A DNA stretch of 64,000 nucleotides from Carettochelys insculpta. Its lineage: Eukaryota; Chordata; Testudines; Carettochelyidae. Position numbers and translations under genes: made by a program. Below are positions 49,181-59,945 of this stretch, piece after piece. The stretch lies in assembly GCF_033958435.1 (NCBI RefSeq), contig NC_134144.1, forward strand, positions 10,038,010-10,102,009, written 5' to 3'. How positions within the stretch are numbered: the stretch's first letter is position 1; each line of letters begins with the position of its first letter. The notes beneath the pieces were generated by a model. It had not been told where the DNA came from, ran no database searches, and worked only from the letters and a program-made list of their open reading frames with translations.

Positions 49181-51659
49181 ATGAGTATGTAATTATGGCT
49201 TTATCTCTGAGGGGCTCCCCCTTAGCCCCAACCTCCTGCCAGGTCCATCAACAGACATTACTGTACCATGCGGCCCGTCCCTGTGCCTTGGTACCTTGCC
49301 TGACACGCTGGAATTAAATTGCCATAGAACTAATGTCACTTACGTCACTGTGCGCATGCACTTGAGAATACTGTTGTTTTTTTTTCTCACTGGCTGAAGG
49401 CTTCACTGGAATCTGACCTTTTTTTTCCCCCAAGGAAAGCAACATTTTGCTTGACACCCAGATAGGAATGAAAAGGGTGAATTGGAATGTAAAAGCAGGC
49501 GTCAGTTCTCTGCTTTCAGGATGCTGTGTTTCAATTACAAGCAACACTGAACTGTTGCTGTCCTGCCTAAAATCAATGGATGAGTACGGTGGTTAGTGAC
49601 TAAATGCGTCTTCTCCGTGACTTGATCACTATGGGTGAACTCTGAGGTGCTCTCACTCTCTCTCATTGTGCCCTGGTTTGGGCAATTTTCATTCCTTTAG
49701 CAGATTTTAACGCAAAGGTTGTCCCCATGTTGGGAACATGGCTTCTCTATGTACTGAAGGGAGCATAACCGTGCTTTGCAATTTAAGAAACAAATCAAGC
49801 TTGTTCAACTGCTTCCTTTTTCCCCTCCACCTTACATGCGTCAAAGTATAAAAACATATGGAGGAGAAAAAGCGTGTAAATAATTCCACTTTCACAAGGC
49901 TAACCACCCCAAAGCCTAAGGGCTTTTAAAATCACGCTTTTATTCGTGCCACAACATGTTTTGGCATCCCCAGGCAATATAATTTTGTACTTTTAAGTCT
50001 TCATGTTTGTGGGCAAAACCTCTAACCCACCAGTCCCTTAAAATAAATGGTGGTGGTTTCCGGTAGAACATATATTTGAAAAAGAATATGAAAATAATTC
50101 TATTCCGTACTGGCTTGAAAAAAACCAAGCATTAAAATCTTCATCATAAAATTTCATACCCATTTACCGAGGAGTCTTGTCTTCCCTGACTAGCATTATT
50201 TCTGGTCTCTCAGAATGATGATTTCACAATCAAGCTATTGTGGTTACTCTTCCAACTACATCAACAATAACATGACAAATTCTGCGACCTTTCTTAGCCA
50301 CATCTCATGTTTTGCCCATGTAAGAACTGCAGGAGCTGCCCACAGATCTCTTTCATGTAGTGAAACTCTTCTCCTTTCTTCGAGAAAGAGGTCAGTTATA
50401 CTCAAAAATGTGGAGACTGGCTGCCTTCTGTACCATATCAAAAGTGAACTTACCTAAACATTAAGCAGCAGATATTTTCAAACAGGACTTTTGTGTTTTC
50501 TGTTTTCCTTAAAACAGATTAATAGCATATGTTATGTAAAAAATAAAAGGTGGACTGTTCATAATTTTCAAATGGAAAAGCATTTAAGTGGTTTTTGATT
50601 CCATCTTCTGCATACTGCCAGAAAACAGGTTTTACCCCCTTCTCTCTAGATGTGTGTGTAGAGCACATATCTATGTGAAAGGATAAACGGAGCTACTCAC
50701 TTTTTCAGTGTGGTAGCCAACTGTGGCCTTTGATTTGGGGAGAGCACTGACCATTGCCAGTGCATTTTAGAAATAGCCTGGGCTTGCATAGGAAATTTTC
50801 AACCGTGTATGTTGCTGTGTATTAAGAGCTAATAGGTTGCAGACTACATCCGGAGAGTGACACAGAATGGAGAGAGATGACATTTGTAGTTTTTATCTTT
50901 GGACTGCAGAGAAAAATAAAAACTAACAGTCCCAGAAAGGCCTGTTAGCTGGGGGGAAAGATTTGGGGGTTGAGGGTAATGCTCCTTAGTTTATATTGTA
51001 ACACATCTCTCCTGTAGTTTGCAGCATGAGCCCTACAGGCACAGAGAGTAGCTTAAAACACTGGTTTAAACACTACTTTATTGCTGAGACCTTGTTTCTA
51101 CCAGAGAAGTTCCATCAGTTTTATTAAATCAAGCTAGTTAAAGTATTTTGAAAAAAAGCCCCCACCCTGGTGCACTTAGCCTCTGTTTAGTTTGCACTGG
51201 TAACTTCTAACTGATTGAGCTTAACCAATGTAAGAAATAGGTAAGCTATTTCAGGTGCATTTATGTTTGAGGCTGCCTCCAATTTAACTAGATTGATTTT
51301 GAAAATCAGTCCCGGTGAACTGCTGTAACTTCTCACTTAAAACAAAGCCTGCTCATTTCAACGGGAAAGAGAATAAGGCCAAGATACTTTTTCTTTTATA
51401 GCTAAGTTTACTTTTCTGTTCTCCTTTGTTGAAGTGCTTGTTTGCTTGCAGCTAGCTCAGTCTTTCCTTCAACAAACAAATCTGAGTGTTCCCCATTTGA
51501 AACAAAAACAACCTGCAAACAACATAGCTTGAAGGACATTCATTTTGCACTATAATTTTTCTTTAGCCAGATGTGTGTAACAAGTGCATTTGAAGATGCC
51601 CTCGGTCACATTCTCTCAGGCCTACTCTGGTATTTCTAATATATCACAGAAGTACCCAA

Positions 51660-51970
51660 TCTTGTAGCCCTCGGTTCTGCCTTTTTTTGACATTTTTATT
51701 TTTTTTAAGCTTTTTATAAATATATATATAAATATATAAATATATTACTTTGTCAGTTTTTTTGCTGTACAAAAAGTCTTAAGATTTAAAAAATATTATT
51801 TGTATTATATGATGGTGGTATGTTAATGTTACAAAATTATTAATGAAGAAAAATTTATTTTTGTTACTGGTCTGTTTCATAATTCTTTTTTAAATTGGTA
51901 TATTGTAAGATATCTATGCAAAAATGTTATGTGATGCATTTTTATTTAAGAATGTAATATGTGTAATAAA
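51660..51970 (+). promoter_or_regulatory. KLF7: AU-rich 3' UTR terminus with poly(A) signal
   Basis: Contains a tataaatatatatataaatata run (51714-51746), poly-T tracts and AATAAA at 51965. This is the most likely main polyadenylation region. Confidence 0.7.
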
Positions 51971-52059
51971 CAGTAGAATGTGTTTGGCCTGAAAATGGTC
52001 GTTTTGTCTGGAACATTATTAAGTGTAGCTTTATATACTACGACCGCAAACACACACAA

Positions 52060-52375
52060 TCATAGAAACACAGGGCAAGAAGGGACAGTAAGAGTCACAT
52101 AATCTGACCTCCTTCTATGATACACGATTTGTTGTGTCTAAATTATCCAAGACAGATGGCTATCTAGCCTCTTTTTTGAAAGTCTCAGGTGAAGGAGATT
52201 CCATGACTTCCCCAGGCAGCTGTTCCATTGTCTTGCTGTTCTCACAGCTAGGAAGTTTTCCCTGAGATTTAATCTAAATCTACTGTGCCATAGTTTTAAC
52301 CCATGGTCTCCTGTTCTGCCTTCTGCAGCAACAGAAACCAATTTTTCTTCACACCGTTTACTATGTGGTTAACAT
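52060..52375 (-). mobile_element. CR1-like LINE 3' fragment
   Basis: Inverted 3' end (tcatagaaacacagggc, agaagggac) with ORF2 C-terminal remnants on the - strand (RFRLNLRENFLAVRTARQWN). It begins about 70 bp after the KLF7 poly(A) site. Confidence 0.7.
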
Positions 52376-53177
52376 TCCATATACGTATTTGAAATAATTA
52401 TGTATAGTGCTAGAATTATAACCTAATAAATATCTCTACCTTATTATAACTGGACAAGCTTTTCAGCCAGGTATTTTTGGCATGATGTCAAACTTAAGAC
52501 TATTTCACATGGAACCACATAATAGACATTTTATAGCATCTTTCATACAAATTTTACACCCTTAATCACTCTCTCTCCATGGAGGCTGTGGAAGGTTTGG
52601 GATAAGTGCAACCATCATCACCAAACTAAAACCTTTAGTGAATTTGACTGACTTCTGCCTGCCTAGCCTGTGGTAAAGGGCTGAGCCAACCCTTTGACTA
52701 GACACAGAATTCTCACTTACAGGTAAACATTTTAATCTTTTTGTTCTCTAGGAAATGTCAAAAAATTCTAACCTTTCCCTTATCATGTTTTGTTTCCTCT
52801 TAAGAGGCTACAAGAATAGCAGTCACATGCTCCCCTGGGCTTAAGGCCAGGAAAGTTGATCATATAAAGAAACATCTTCCCCCTCAAACTGCTCAACCAG
52901 CAGAAAAAGAACAAGCTCCTTCAACAGCTTTGGCTGCCAGTGCTCCTCCTGCAGAGGGGCAAATATCAGTATTGGCTTCTGGTAATGTAAAACAAAAATC
53001 TGCATCCATTGATGCTGGGGACAGTCTTCCCTTGCCCCACGCCTGGGGAGAAGTGATACCCTCCTGCCAAATACTCCTCCAAGGCACATCAGCTGGAATG
53101 GGATGTGGAGAGAGGAGAAGTGGTAAGGCTGGCCCTCTCCTGTAGGCTAAAGGAATCTAATCTCCTGAATCAGTTCA

Positions 53178-53453
53178 GGCTGTGTCTACACTAGGCAAAA
53201 GAAAATTGATGGCAATTATAGAACTAGGAATTACATAACTAGAATCAACATATCTGTGCTCGGCTTACTTGGCTGTCCTTTCTGAACGAAGTCGACGGGA
53301 GAATTTCTTGCTCCTTGCGTCTTGCGAGGAGTACAGGAGTCAACGGCAACCCCTGAGGGGTCAATTTTTCATGTCCCTACCAGACATGCAAAATCGAGCC
53401 CCAGAAGATTGATCCTGAGCGGGTCAATCTTCAGAGTTAATGTAGAACTAGCC
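53178..53453 (-). mobile_element. Harbinger-like MITE, copy 5
   Basis: Perfect TCA target duplications (53175-53177, 53454-53456). Begins ggctgtgtctacactag; family landmarks occur in reverse order (gaggagtacaggag, gatcaatcttc-like near the right end). Confidence 0.75.
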
Positions 53454-53548
53454 TCAGCTTCTTCCAAGCCATCAGTCCAATAGTGTAAGAATAGGCCATG
53501 TCATAGAAGGCTGCCAGTTTGCTTTTGTTTTCTAGACAGAAATTAGTC

Positions 53549-53795
53549 TAGAGCTGGTGGGGGAAAATTAGATTTTTTTTTACAAAAGAAAACAAGAAAC
53601 TAAAAATGGGAAACAGTGAGCTGCTACCCTTTTCCATCACTTTTTTCTACCGTTTTCCAGTCAGAGGCTTTCCCACCGAAACAAAATGTTTTGGAGCAAT
53701 TCAAATGTTTTAACCCAGTTTTTAAACCATTGGCAAAAATGAAGATTTAAAAAGAGAAAATAAAAAATTTTTGAATGAAAATTTGACCACCCTTC
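53549..53795. mobile_element. Diverged non-autonomous hAT-like element
   Basis: Begins tagagctggtgggggaaaa and ends tgaaaatttgaccaccc, with complementary tttttaca/aaatgtttt-rich interior. Same type as 27771-28105. Confidence 0.45.
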
Positions 53796-53970
53796 CCCTG
53801 GCTTTCCAAAGGCCTTTCACACTGAAGTCAGTTCTCTTTCCAGCCAAATCTGCTGACCCAGCATTAGCATGTATGGCAGAGACAGGAACAGACCACACTG
53901 CAGGGAGAAGTCATGGGGGTTGTGCATTTGCGTCATTTCCCTGTAACGCGCTTTTGTCACAAGCCAGGTG

Positions 53971-54299
53971 CAGGTTGAACCTCTCTAGTCTGGCACCCTC
54001 AGGACCTCACCGGTGCCAAATGAGAGAATTTGCCAGAGCACAGGAGGTCAATATTGTCTAGCATGTTACCAACACTTCCACTGCTTACTGGGCTCTTAGC
54101 AGACATTTCGGGTTAAATTACAGCTAAATAACAGCACAGAACAGGACTGAACACCAGGAATGGTGGCTGGAAACAAACTTTATGGGCCCACAGGAAACTT
54201 GGCCACACCCATGCTAAGTGGACAGCCAGCGAACTAAAACCATACCAGATTATGGATGTTGCCAGATGAGAAACTGCCAGACTAGAGAGGTTCAACCTG
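53971..54299 (+). mobile_element. Tigger-like MITE, copy 5
   Basis: caggttgaacctctctagtc at left and gactagagaggttcaacctg at right; TA on the right, TG on the left by mutation. Confidence 0.85.
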
Positions 54300-55039
54300 T
54301 AGTTGGGTTCCTCTTTGCAAAGAGCCTTCTTTAGTACCCAAACACATGGCCTCAAATTCTTTTATTGCTTACACTGGTTGGGAGCAGCCAAATTATAGTG
54401 GCGCAGGTTGTAGTGGGTGTAATTAACCTTTTTGTTTAACTTGAATTCACAGCTCCTCAAGGTTTGTTTTTCTTCCTCAAAAATGCACTCAGAAACAGGA
54501 TGACACACACCAGAAGCTGCTGCATTGCACCTGGGTTGTCGGTGGAGCCTATCCCAAGCCTTAAATCACTCCCTATTCCTGTGGCGTGTGGAGGTGTAGC
54601 CTCAGACTCAGAGTACATTCCCAGAGCTACACAGAATGTTGACTCCAGGCTGAAAGTTCAAACCAGGCAGGTCTCACCTGCTCTGGGGCTCATTATAAAG
54701 TTTCTGAACTTTAGTACTGGCCCTTGCTACTCAGGATACAGCACCACCTAACTATCCCAGGGGTCTGAGAGGAACAATTCAGATACATTAGGAAAAGCTC
54801 TCCCCAAAAAAAAGGACATTGTTGGAAATCACTTTAATGACAAAGCCAACATGTGGTGGCACAATTACCTGTGAAACATGCTGGTGTAAATCAAGGGAAA
54901 CACCTTTAAGTCTGTGGTGCTACAGCGGTATACATGCAGCGTAAGGTGAAGAAGACAGCTGTGGTGATTTTTTTACCTAGGCCTTACTAGACTAACCCAC
55001 AGTCCAGTGCAGTGTACACACTCAAAGGGATGTATAGTC

Positions 55040-55275
55040 CAGTGGTTAGAGTAGGAGCCTTGAAATCAGAAAACCAACATTCAGTCAGCGCCCCCCTTCC
55101 CCACATTAGACACTCCCTCTGGGACCTTGGAACGTCATTTAAGTCTTTCTGTGACTCAGTTTCCCTCCAGGAAAATGGTGATACTAGCACTGCCCTTCCT
55201 CAAAAGATATTGTGAGGACCAATTCAGTTAAGACTGTGAGATGCTCAGCCACTCAGATAATAGGGGCACATGAGT
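55040..55275 (+). repeat. MIR-type ancient SINE, near full length
   Basis: In order: tRNA-derived head (agtggttagagtaggagcc), core (ctgggaccttgg, gactcagtttccc, ggaaaatggtgatac) and tail (tattgtgagga, gactgtgagatgctcag). This order is diagnostic of MIR-type CORE-SINEs of amniotes. Confidence 0.8.
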
Positions 55276-55875
55276 ACTGGAGCTGGAGGGTGCTAAATGA
55301 AGCACTATTTCAAAACTGAGGTAAATGTATTTTTGGATGCCCGCGAAGGCTATCTGAAAATAGGTGGCTTCCTATGCTCCAAAAACTGTGACCTGTTATG
55401 GAAGTAGAAAACCTGGGCAGAGGTGAGAGTCAAAAAAATCTTTGTAAAAAGGGTCTTGAGTAACAGAATCTCTCTGAAAGGCCAAATACAAATTTCTCAC
55501 CAATGCCTTCCTCTGACCCGGTGATGAGAGGGCTAGCAGAGGACACAGGAAGAGGTCTTGCTATACCCGAGCTAATCTGCAAAAGGGAAGATAAAGATGT
55601 CCTAGTAATCAGAAAAACAAAACAGCACTGTGGGAAAACCATGCTGCTGGAATATAACCCAGACTCATCTCGCTGTAGGCACTCAAGAGGAGGTAGTGTT
55701 CCTTTTGTTTTTCCATACAAATTCAAGCTGATGGCTCCCAAACAACTCCATCTGCATACAAGACTCAGATAAGCTCAGTCATCATTGTACTCTAAGGTGA
55801 ACAGAGTATAATGATTTGCTCGGTCTTCTGTTTTTCTTGTTTGCTCTGTTGTGGTCATGTAGGTCTCAGGATATT

Positions 55876-56039
55876 TGAGAGACAAAGTAGGTGAGATCCT
55901 ACCACTTATTGGACCACATCTATTGGTGAGAGAAACAAGCATTGGAGATCCACAAAGCTCTGGACAGCTTGAAAGCTTGTCACTTTTACTAGCAGAAGTT
56001 GGCCCAGTAACTGATAGTAACTCACCCAACTTATCTCTT
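55876..56039. repeat. Inverted dimer of a gagagacaagc-type repeat
   Basis: The left arm (55876-55940: ggtgagatcc, ttattggaccacatct, ggtgagagaaacaagc) and right arm (55975-56039) are diverged reverse complements with a 34-bp spacer. Each arm resembles the ttattggaccaacttctgttg segment of a sauropsid repeat. Confidence 0.55.
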
Positions 56040-56124
56040 GAATTCATCTCAATATAAAACCACTCATTCTTTGCTGTTGTTGAGTGAATTTTAGCCATGT
56101 AGTCTGCTTCAGCTAAAACAACAT

Positions 56125-56218
56125 CAGGTGCATCTGAACAAGTGGGTTCCAGCCTACAAAACCTCATCACAGCTAAATTTGTTAGTCTTTAAGACACCAC
56201 AAGACTTTTCTTTGTTCG
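56125..56218 (-). mobile_element. Turtle-type SINE fragment
   Basis: The inverse of gcatctgaagaagtgggtt ... tttgttagtctttaag ... caagac; 3' part of the tRNA-derived SINE, without its head. Confidence 0.65.
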
Positions 56219-56321
56219 GGGTTTTATATTGCCAGGAGAAAGAACAAGCTGACTAGGCTGTTTTCTTCAAGTTTAAAAGTACAGGGAGGAGATGGGGTAC
56301 CAAGAAACAATGGGCACAGTG

Positions 56322-56584
56322 ACCTGGTCTACACTAGACCTGAAAGTCGATCCTAGATACACATTTGCAGCTACAACAATTGTGTAGCTGGAATCCACTT
56401 ACCTAGGATCGACTTATCTGGCTGTGCTCACTGAGAAGAAACTCTCCATTACTTCTCACGCTAATGAGGAGTACAGGGGCCGACCCCTGATCGTTCTATT
56501 TTGCGTGTCCCTACTAAGTGCATAAAATTGAACCCAGGAAGGTTAACCCTGACCGGACCTATCTCCCACAAGTGGAGCTGTCCC
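56322..56584 (-). mobile_element. Harbinger-like MITE, copy 6
   Basis: Begins cctggtctacactagacc; reversed landmarks include gtcgatcctagatac, atgaggagtacagggg and ttctattttgcgtgtccct. No clear target duplication. Confidence 0.65.
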
Positions 56585-56784
56585 CTCAGTCTCCACAGCT
56601 TACTGAAGATAATGATGCATTGGTGAGTCAGCATGAAGAGATCTGGAGTGCACATCAATGGGCCGTTAATGAATGGTGAGTTCTTCTAAGAGCCTGGGTA
56701 ACCAGACATAACTGGCAGGAACTTCCTTATCAAGACTCAGCTACACTATCCAGCTGTGCCTAAACATGGCCCTCATCATCATCA

Positions 56785-56945
56785 CAGGATCTAAGTACCT
56801 CACAGTCACTAATTGACATGGCCCACACAACACCCATTTGAGAAAGGGAATGCATCCCTCTCCATTCAATGGGAAACTGAGGCACAGTGTGGATTAAGGG
56901 GACTGCTTGAGGCCTGACAGGAAATCTAAGGTAGTGCTAAAAACT
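56785..56945. repeat. Old L3-like fragment
   Basis: Contains gatctaagtacctcacagtc, aatgggaaactgaggcacag and cctgacaggaaatc, resembling L3/CR1-like ancient repeats. Confidence 0.4.
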
Positions 56946-57664
56946 GAACCCTGGGACCGGTCTGATATTTTAACCGTTTGACCAGCCTTGCTCCCGCTAT
57001 GGGGTTGGTGATACAACTGTCAATATTCTCTCCCTTCCTCCTGAACATTTCTCTCTCTCTCTGTCTCTCGCTCACCATGCTGAAGTGCTCACCTTTTCCT
57101 TCGTTCTCACAATAACTAGAGTTCAGAGTAGTGAGTTAAATACTTCAGTTGCTCAGAAATCCCTTCTCGATGAAGACACTTGCTTTCCGAACGAGCCAAG
57201 TGGCGCTGCCTCTCCTGGGTGGAAATGTTTACAATTTTCTTTGCTAAGGACTGGGGGTGGGGGTGGGGGGTTTGTGGGAAGAGGGGGAGTTTCCATGTTA
57301 GAAATCTAATTTCCTGTGATTCTTGGAGAGTAGGGGCAGGAAGAGGAGGCAGGAAGCTTGGCACAGCGTAAGCCAGTGATTAAGAGAGACGGCTCATTTG
57401 CATCCCCTTCCCCCACTACGGCTGGAAGGATTTTTTGTGTGTTCCTGACTGGACGGCACCTAGAGTGCCAGTTAAGGGCACCATTTGGCAGAACCTCATG
57501 TAGCAGAGCCTGTGCAAAAGGCAGATAAAATGACATGCTAAATCGCTCCCCTCAGACAATCAAAGACGAGGTGGGAGAGGCAGAGGTGGAAAAAGTACCC
57601 AAAAGAGTTACTTGAGTAGAAACACAACTGTCTTCAGTTCTGGAGACCTGAGTACAATAAGGTA

Positions 57665-57680
57665 GGTGTGTGTGTGTGTA
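57665..57680. repeat. Short (GT)n tract
   Basis: About seven gt units. Confidence 0.7.
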
Positions 57681-57689
57681 GGGGCTGTT

Positions 57690-58190
57690 ACTAAATACTC
57701 ATAAACATGCCAGGAAATAGTCTCCTTGGGCCTGAGCTGACGGTTTCTGCTGGACAAGAGGAGGGAGTTCTCGCTGACACACAGAGTCCAGCCGATGAGG
57801 ATGGGGCAAAAAGCCCAGTTGCCCCCAGGCCCTTCAAAAAGCCACAGAGCGGCGCGGCTCTGATTGAATGGGGGGCACCTCTAAACTCCGTCCTTCTGGC
57901 CCCGGGGAGCTGGCTCCCCATCCCCCCTTGCCCCTGGGCCCGCAGCAGCTGTCGGTGCTGCTGTATGCTGACCTTCCGCATTGGGCAGAAGCTCTTTACA
58001 AAAGGCCAGAGTTGGTCTATGCAGCAGTGCAGCCTGGCACACCAGTTAAAGTAGTCCCCACCGAAGAGACTGACATGCACCGACACGAGCAGCCTGCACA
58101 GACCTGGCTTCGGGCTTGTGGTTATTTGTAGAAGTGACAATAATGCGTTGGCCTTTTGCTGGTGAACATTGTGTGAGAGGGAGCACACCA
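57690..58190. other. Unidentified GC-rich patch with long frames on both strands
   Basis: Clearly GC-richer than its surroundings. Open frames reach 165 codons on the - strand (57691-58188) and 115 on the + strand (57707-58054). Neither product shows a domain I recognise, no splice sites or poly(A) tail were found, and the two long overlapping frames may just follow from GC content. It could be an unclassified repeat or a decayed coding fragment. Confidence 0.25.
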
Positions 58191-59119
58191 GGGGCGGGAG
58201 TGGGGAGCAGAACCACAGGGAGTAGCTATTGCCCTAAGTACCTGTCCTGCCAGGGTTGTCGTGCTCCTTATGCAGCCTGGCACACTACCCAGCAATGCTG
58301 CTTATGCATCCATGCCATGGACCCGCTGTCAGATTGCTGTGCCAGGCCACAGGTTCAGGCCTAGGACTGCCTCTTTCTTTGCCTTCAGCTTTAAGTTAAG
58401 AGGCAATGAGGAGAGAGGAGCAGGAGGAAGTGTGAGAAATGATCAACAATGGGCGGGCGAACAAAACATCCGGAGGCAACGCAATATGTTGTCCAGAGGC
58501 AGAAGCAGCCCCAGGGCCCTTGCTGCTCTGTCAGCCTAAGGGGGCTGTTCTCCCTTTGATGTTAGCAGGAATCATGCACGTACCAAGGGGCAAACATATC
58601 CCTAATTAATCAGTAAATTGCTGGCAGCAAGGCCATGTGTCAAAAGGGTTCCCCTCCCCGTTTCTAAATGGCTTAATTTTGAGTTGGTAAAGAAACCAGG
58701 AGGAAGCTGACAGGAATAGATTAAAAGAAGTCAACAGCTACATGTAAATTGCATATGAGTTTGTGCCAAAGCAGGCTGTCCAGAATGTTTTCAACACAGG
58801 ACATGCTATTTTCATAGCAAAATAGACACAGCGCTGATTATAACGACTTCTGGATTTTTTTACACTTGTTCATCCAAGTCGAGGAACGAAGCAAAAATTA
58901 AAGATGAAAGATCACGCACAGGGTTTTCTTGCCAGCAAGGAAAGGCTCTGGCTGCAGAAAGCTGCCATTGATTTTCTGCTCTGCCTCCCTGAGCAAGAGC
59001 CTTTCACTAGCATGACAGCAAAGCCATGAGCATGGCCACAGCCTATCTTTTGCCATGGCATGTAGTTAAGTGCACCTTAAACACTACCACAGTCGGAGGT
59101 GGACAGAAACAAGGTCTAA

Positions 59120-59408
59120 GGGTTCATCTACACTGCCTGCTAGATCGACCTGGCCAGGGTTGATCTGGAGTTTGTTTTCGTGAGCCTAGTAGAGATGTGC
59201 GAAATCGAGCTAGCTGGGGTTGACAGCCGACCTCTGTACTCCTCAATCACACAAGGAGTCGGGGAGGTTGACCAGAGAGTTTCTCCCTTCGACCTCCTTC
59301 AATGAGGTCAGGTAGGTTGATCGTAGATAAGTCAGTTCCAAGTACGCCATTGCCATAGCTGGAATTCCATATCTATAATCGACTTTAAGGTCTACTATAG
59401 ACCTGGCC
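59120..59408 (+). mobile_element. Harbinger-like MITE, copy 7
   Basis: Perfect TAA target duplications (59117-59119, 59409-59411). gggttcatctacactgcc at left and gtctactatagacctggcc at right; contains tcgaccTGG, ctggggttgacagc and ctgtactcctca. Confidence 0.8.
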
Positions 59409-59789
59409 TAAGACATAGACTGGAGTTACCAATCCATTTGATGTGAGGTAGGACACCAATCAGCTATCAGTTTATAGGTGGCCACTACCTTCTTAGTCTA
59501 CATTCAGTCTGGTGAAGTGGTCATGCAAGTCCTTATAATGGCTTTCCTCTGAGACAGCCACCTGCCCTAACATTTACAGGGCAGGACAGATGAAAATCTT
59601 ATGGTTTCACAGAGCAAGCTCACAGCATCAAAATGTCATCCTGGAAGACATTAATCCAGGTAAGAGGGCAACACCGTCTCTAGCCTTGTTTCCAGTCTCA
59701 TTCTCCCACTCCTTCTTGCTGACTAACGTAAAAACCAGCCAGACCATCCTCCCTAGTTTAGGATTTATGAGTTAGAAACAATTTTCTGC

Positions 59790-59945
59790 TATGCCAGAGA
59801 CTTCCTGTATGACCTTGGGAAATTCATCTGCCTCAGTTTCCCCCTGGGAAAATGGAGATAATCTCTCTTATCTCACAGAGGTATCACATGGCATAACCTG
59901 AGGGGTTCACATGCTATCGAGATGAGGGCCATATAAATACACAGA
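59790..59945 (+). repeat. MIR-type ancient SINE
   Basis: Core phrases tgaccttgggaaattcatct, gcctcagtttccccctggg and aaaatggagataat, followed by the tail. Somewhat diverged. Confidence 0.7.

Larger units (their letters stand above)
43967..51990 (+). other. KLF7: KLF7 3' UTR
   Basis: From the stop codon to about 20 bases after AATAAA (51965-51970), followed by a GT-rich stretch (52000-52010). No splice sites or coding frames of note occur. A long 3' UTR of several kb is usual for KLF7. The final 350 bases are very A/T-rich with ATTTA-like elements, suggesting post-transcriptional control. Two insertions stand out: a (TAAA)n run at 45196 and a GC-rich repeat at 48700-49180. The cleavage site is inferred. 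Earlier A-rich AATAAA-like words (50540, 50914) could give shorter forms. Confidence 0.8.

Noticed and set aside
55503..55772. 89-codon + frame and 103-codon - frame
   Set aside because: Overlapping chance frames without domains.
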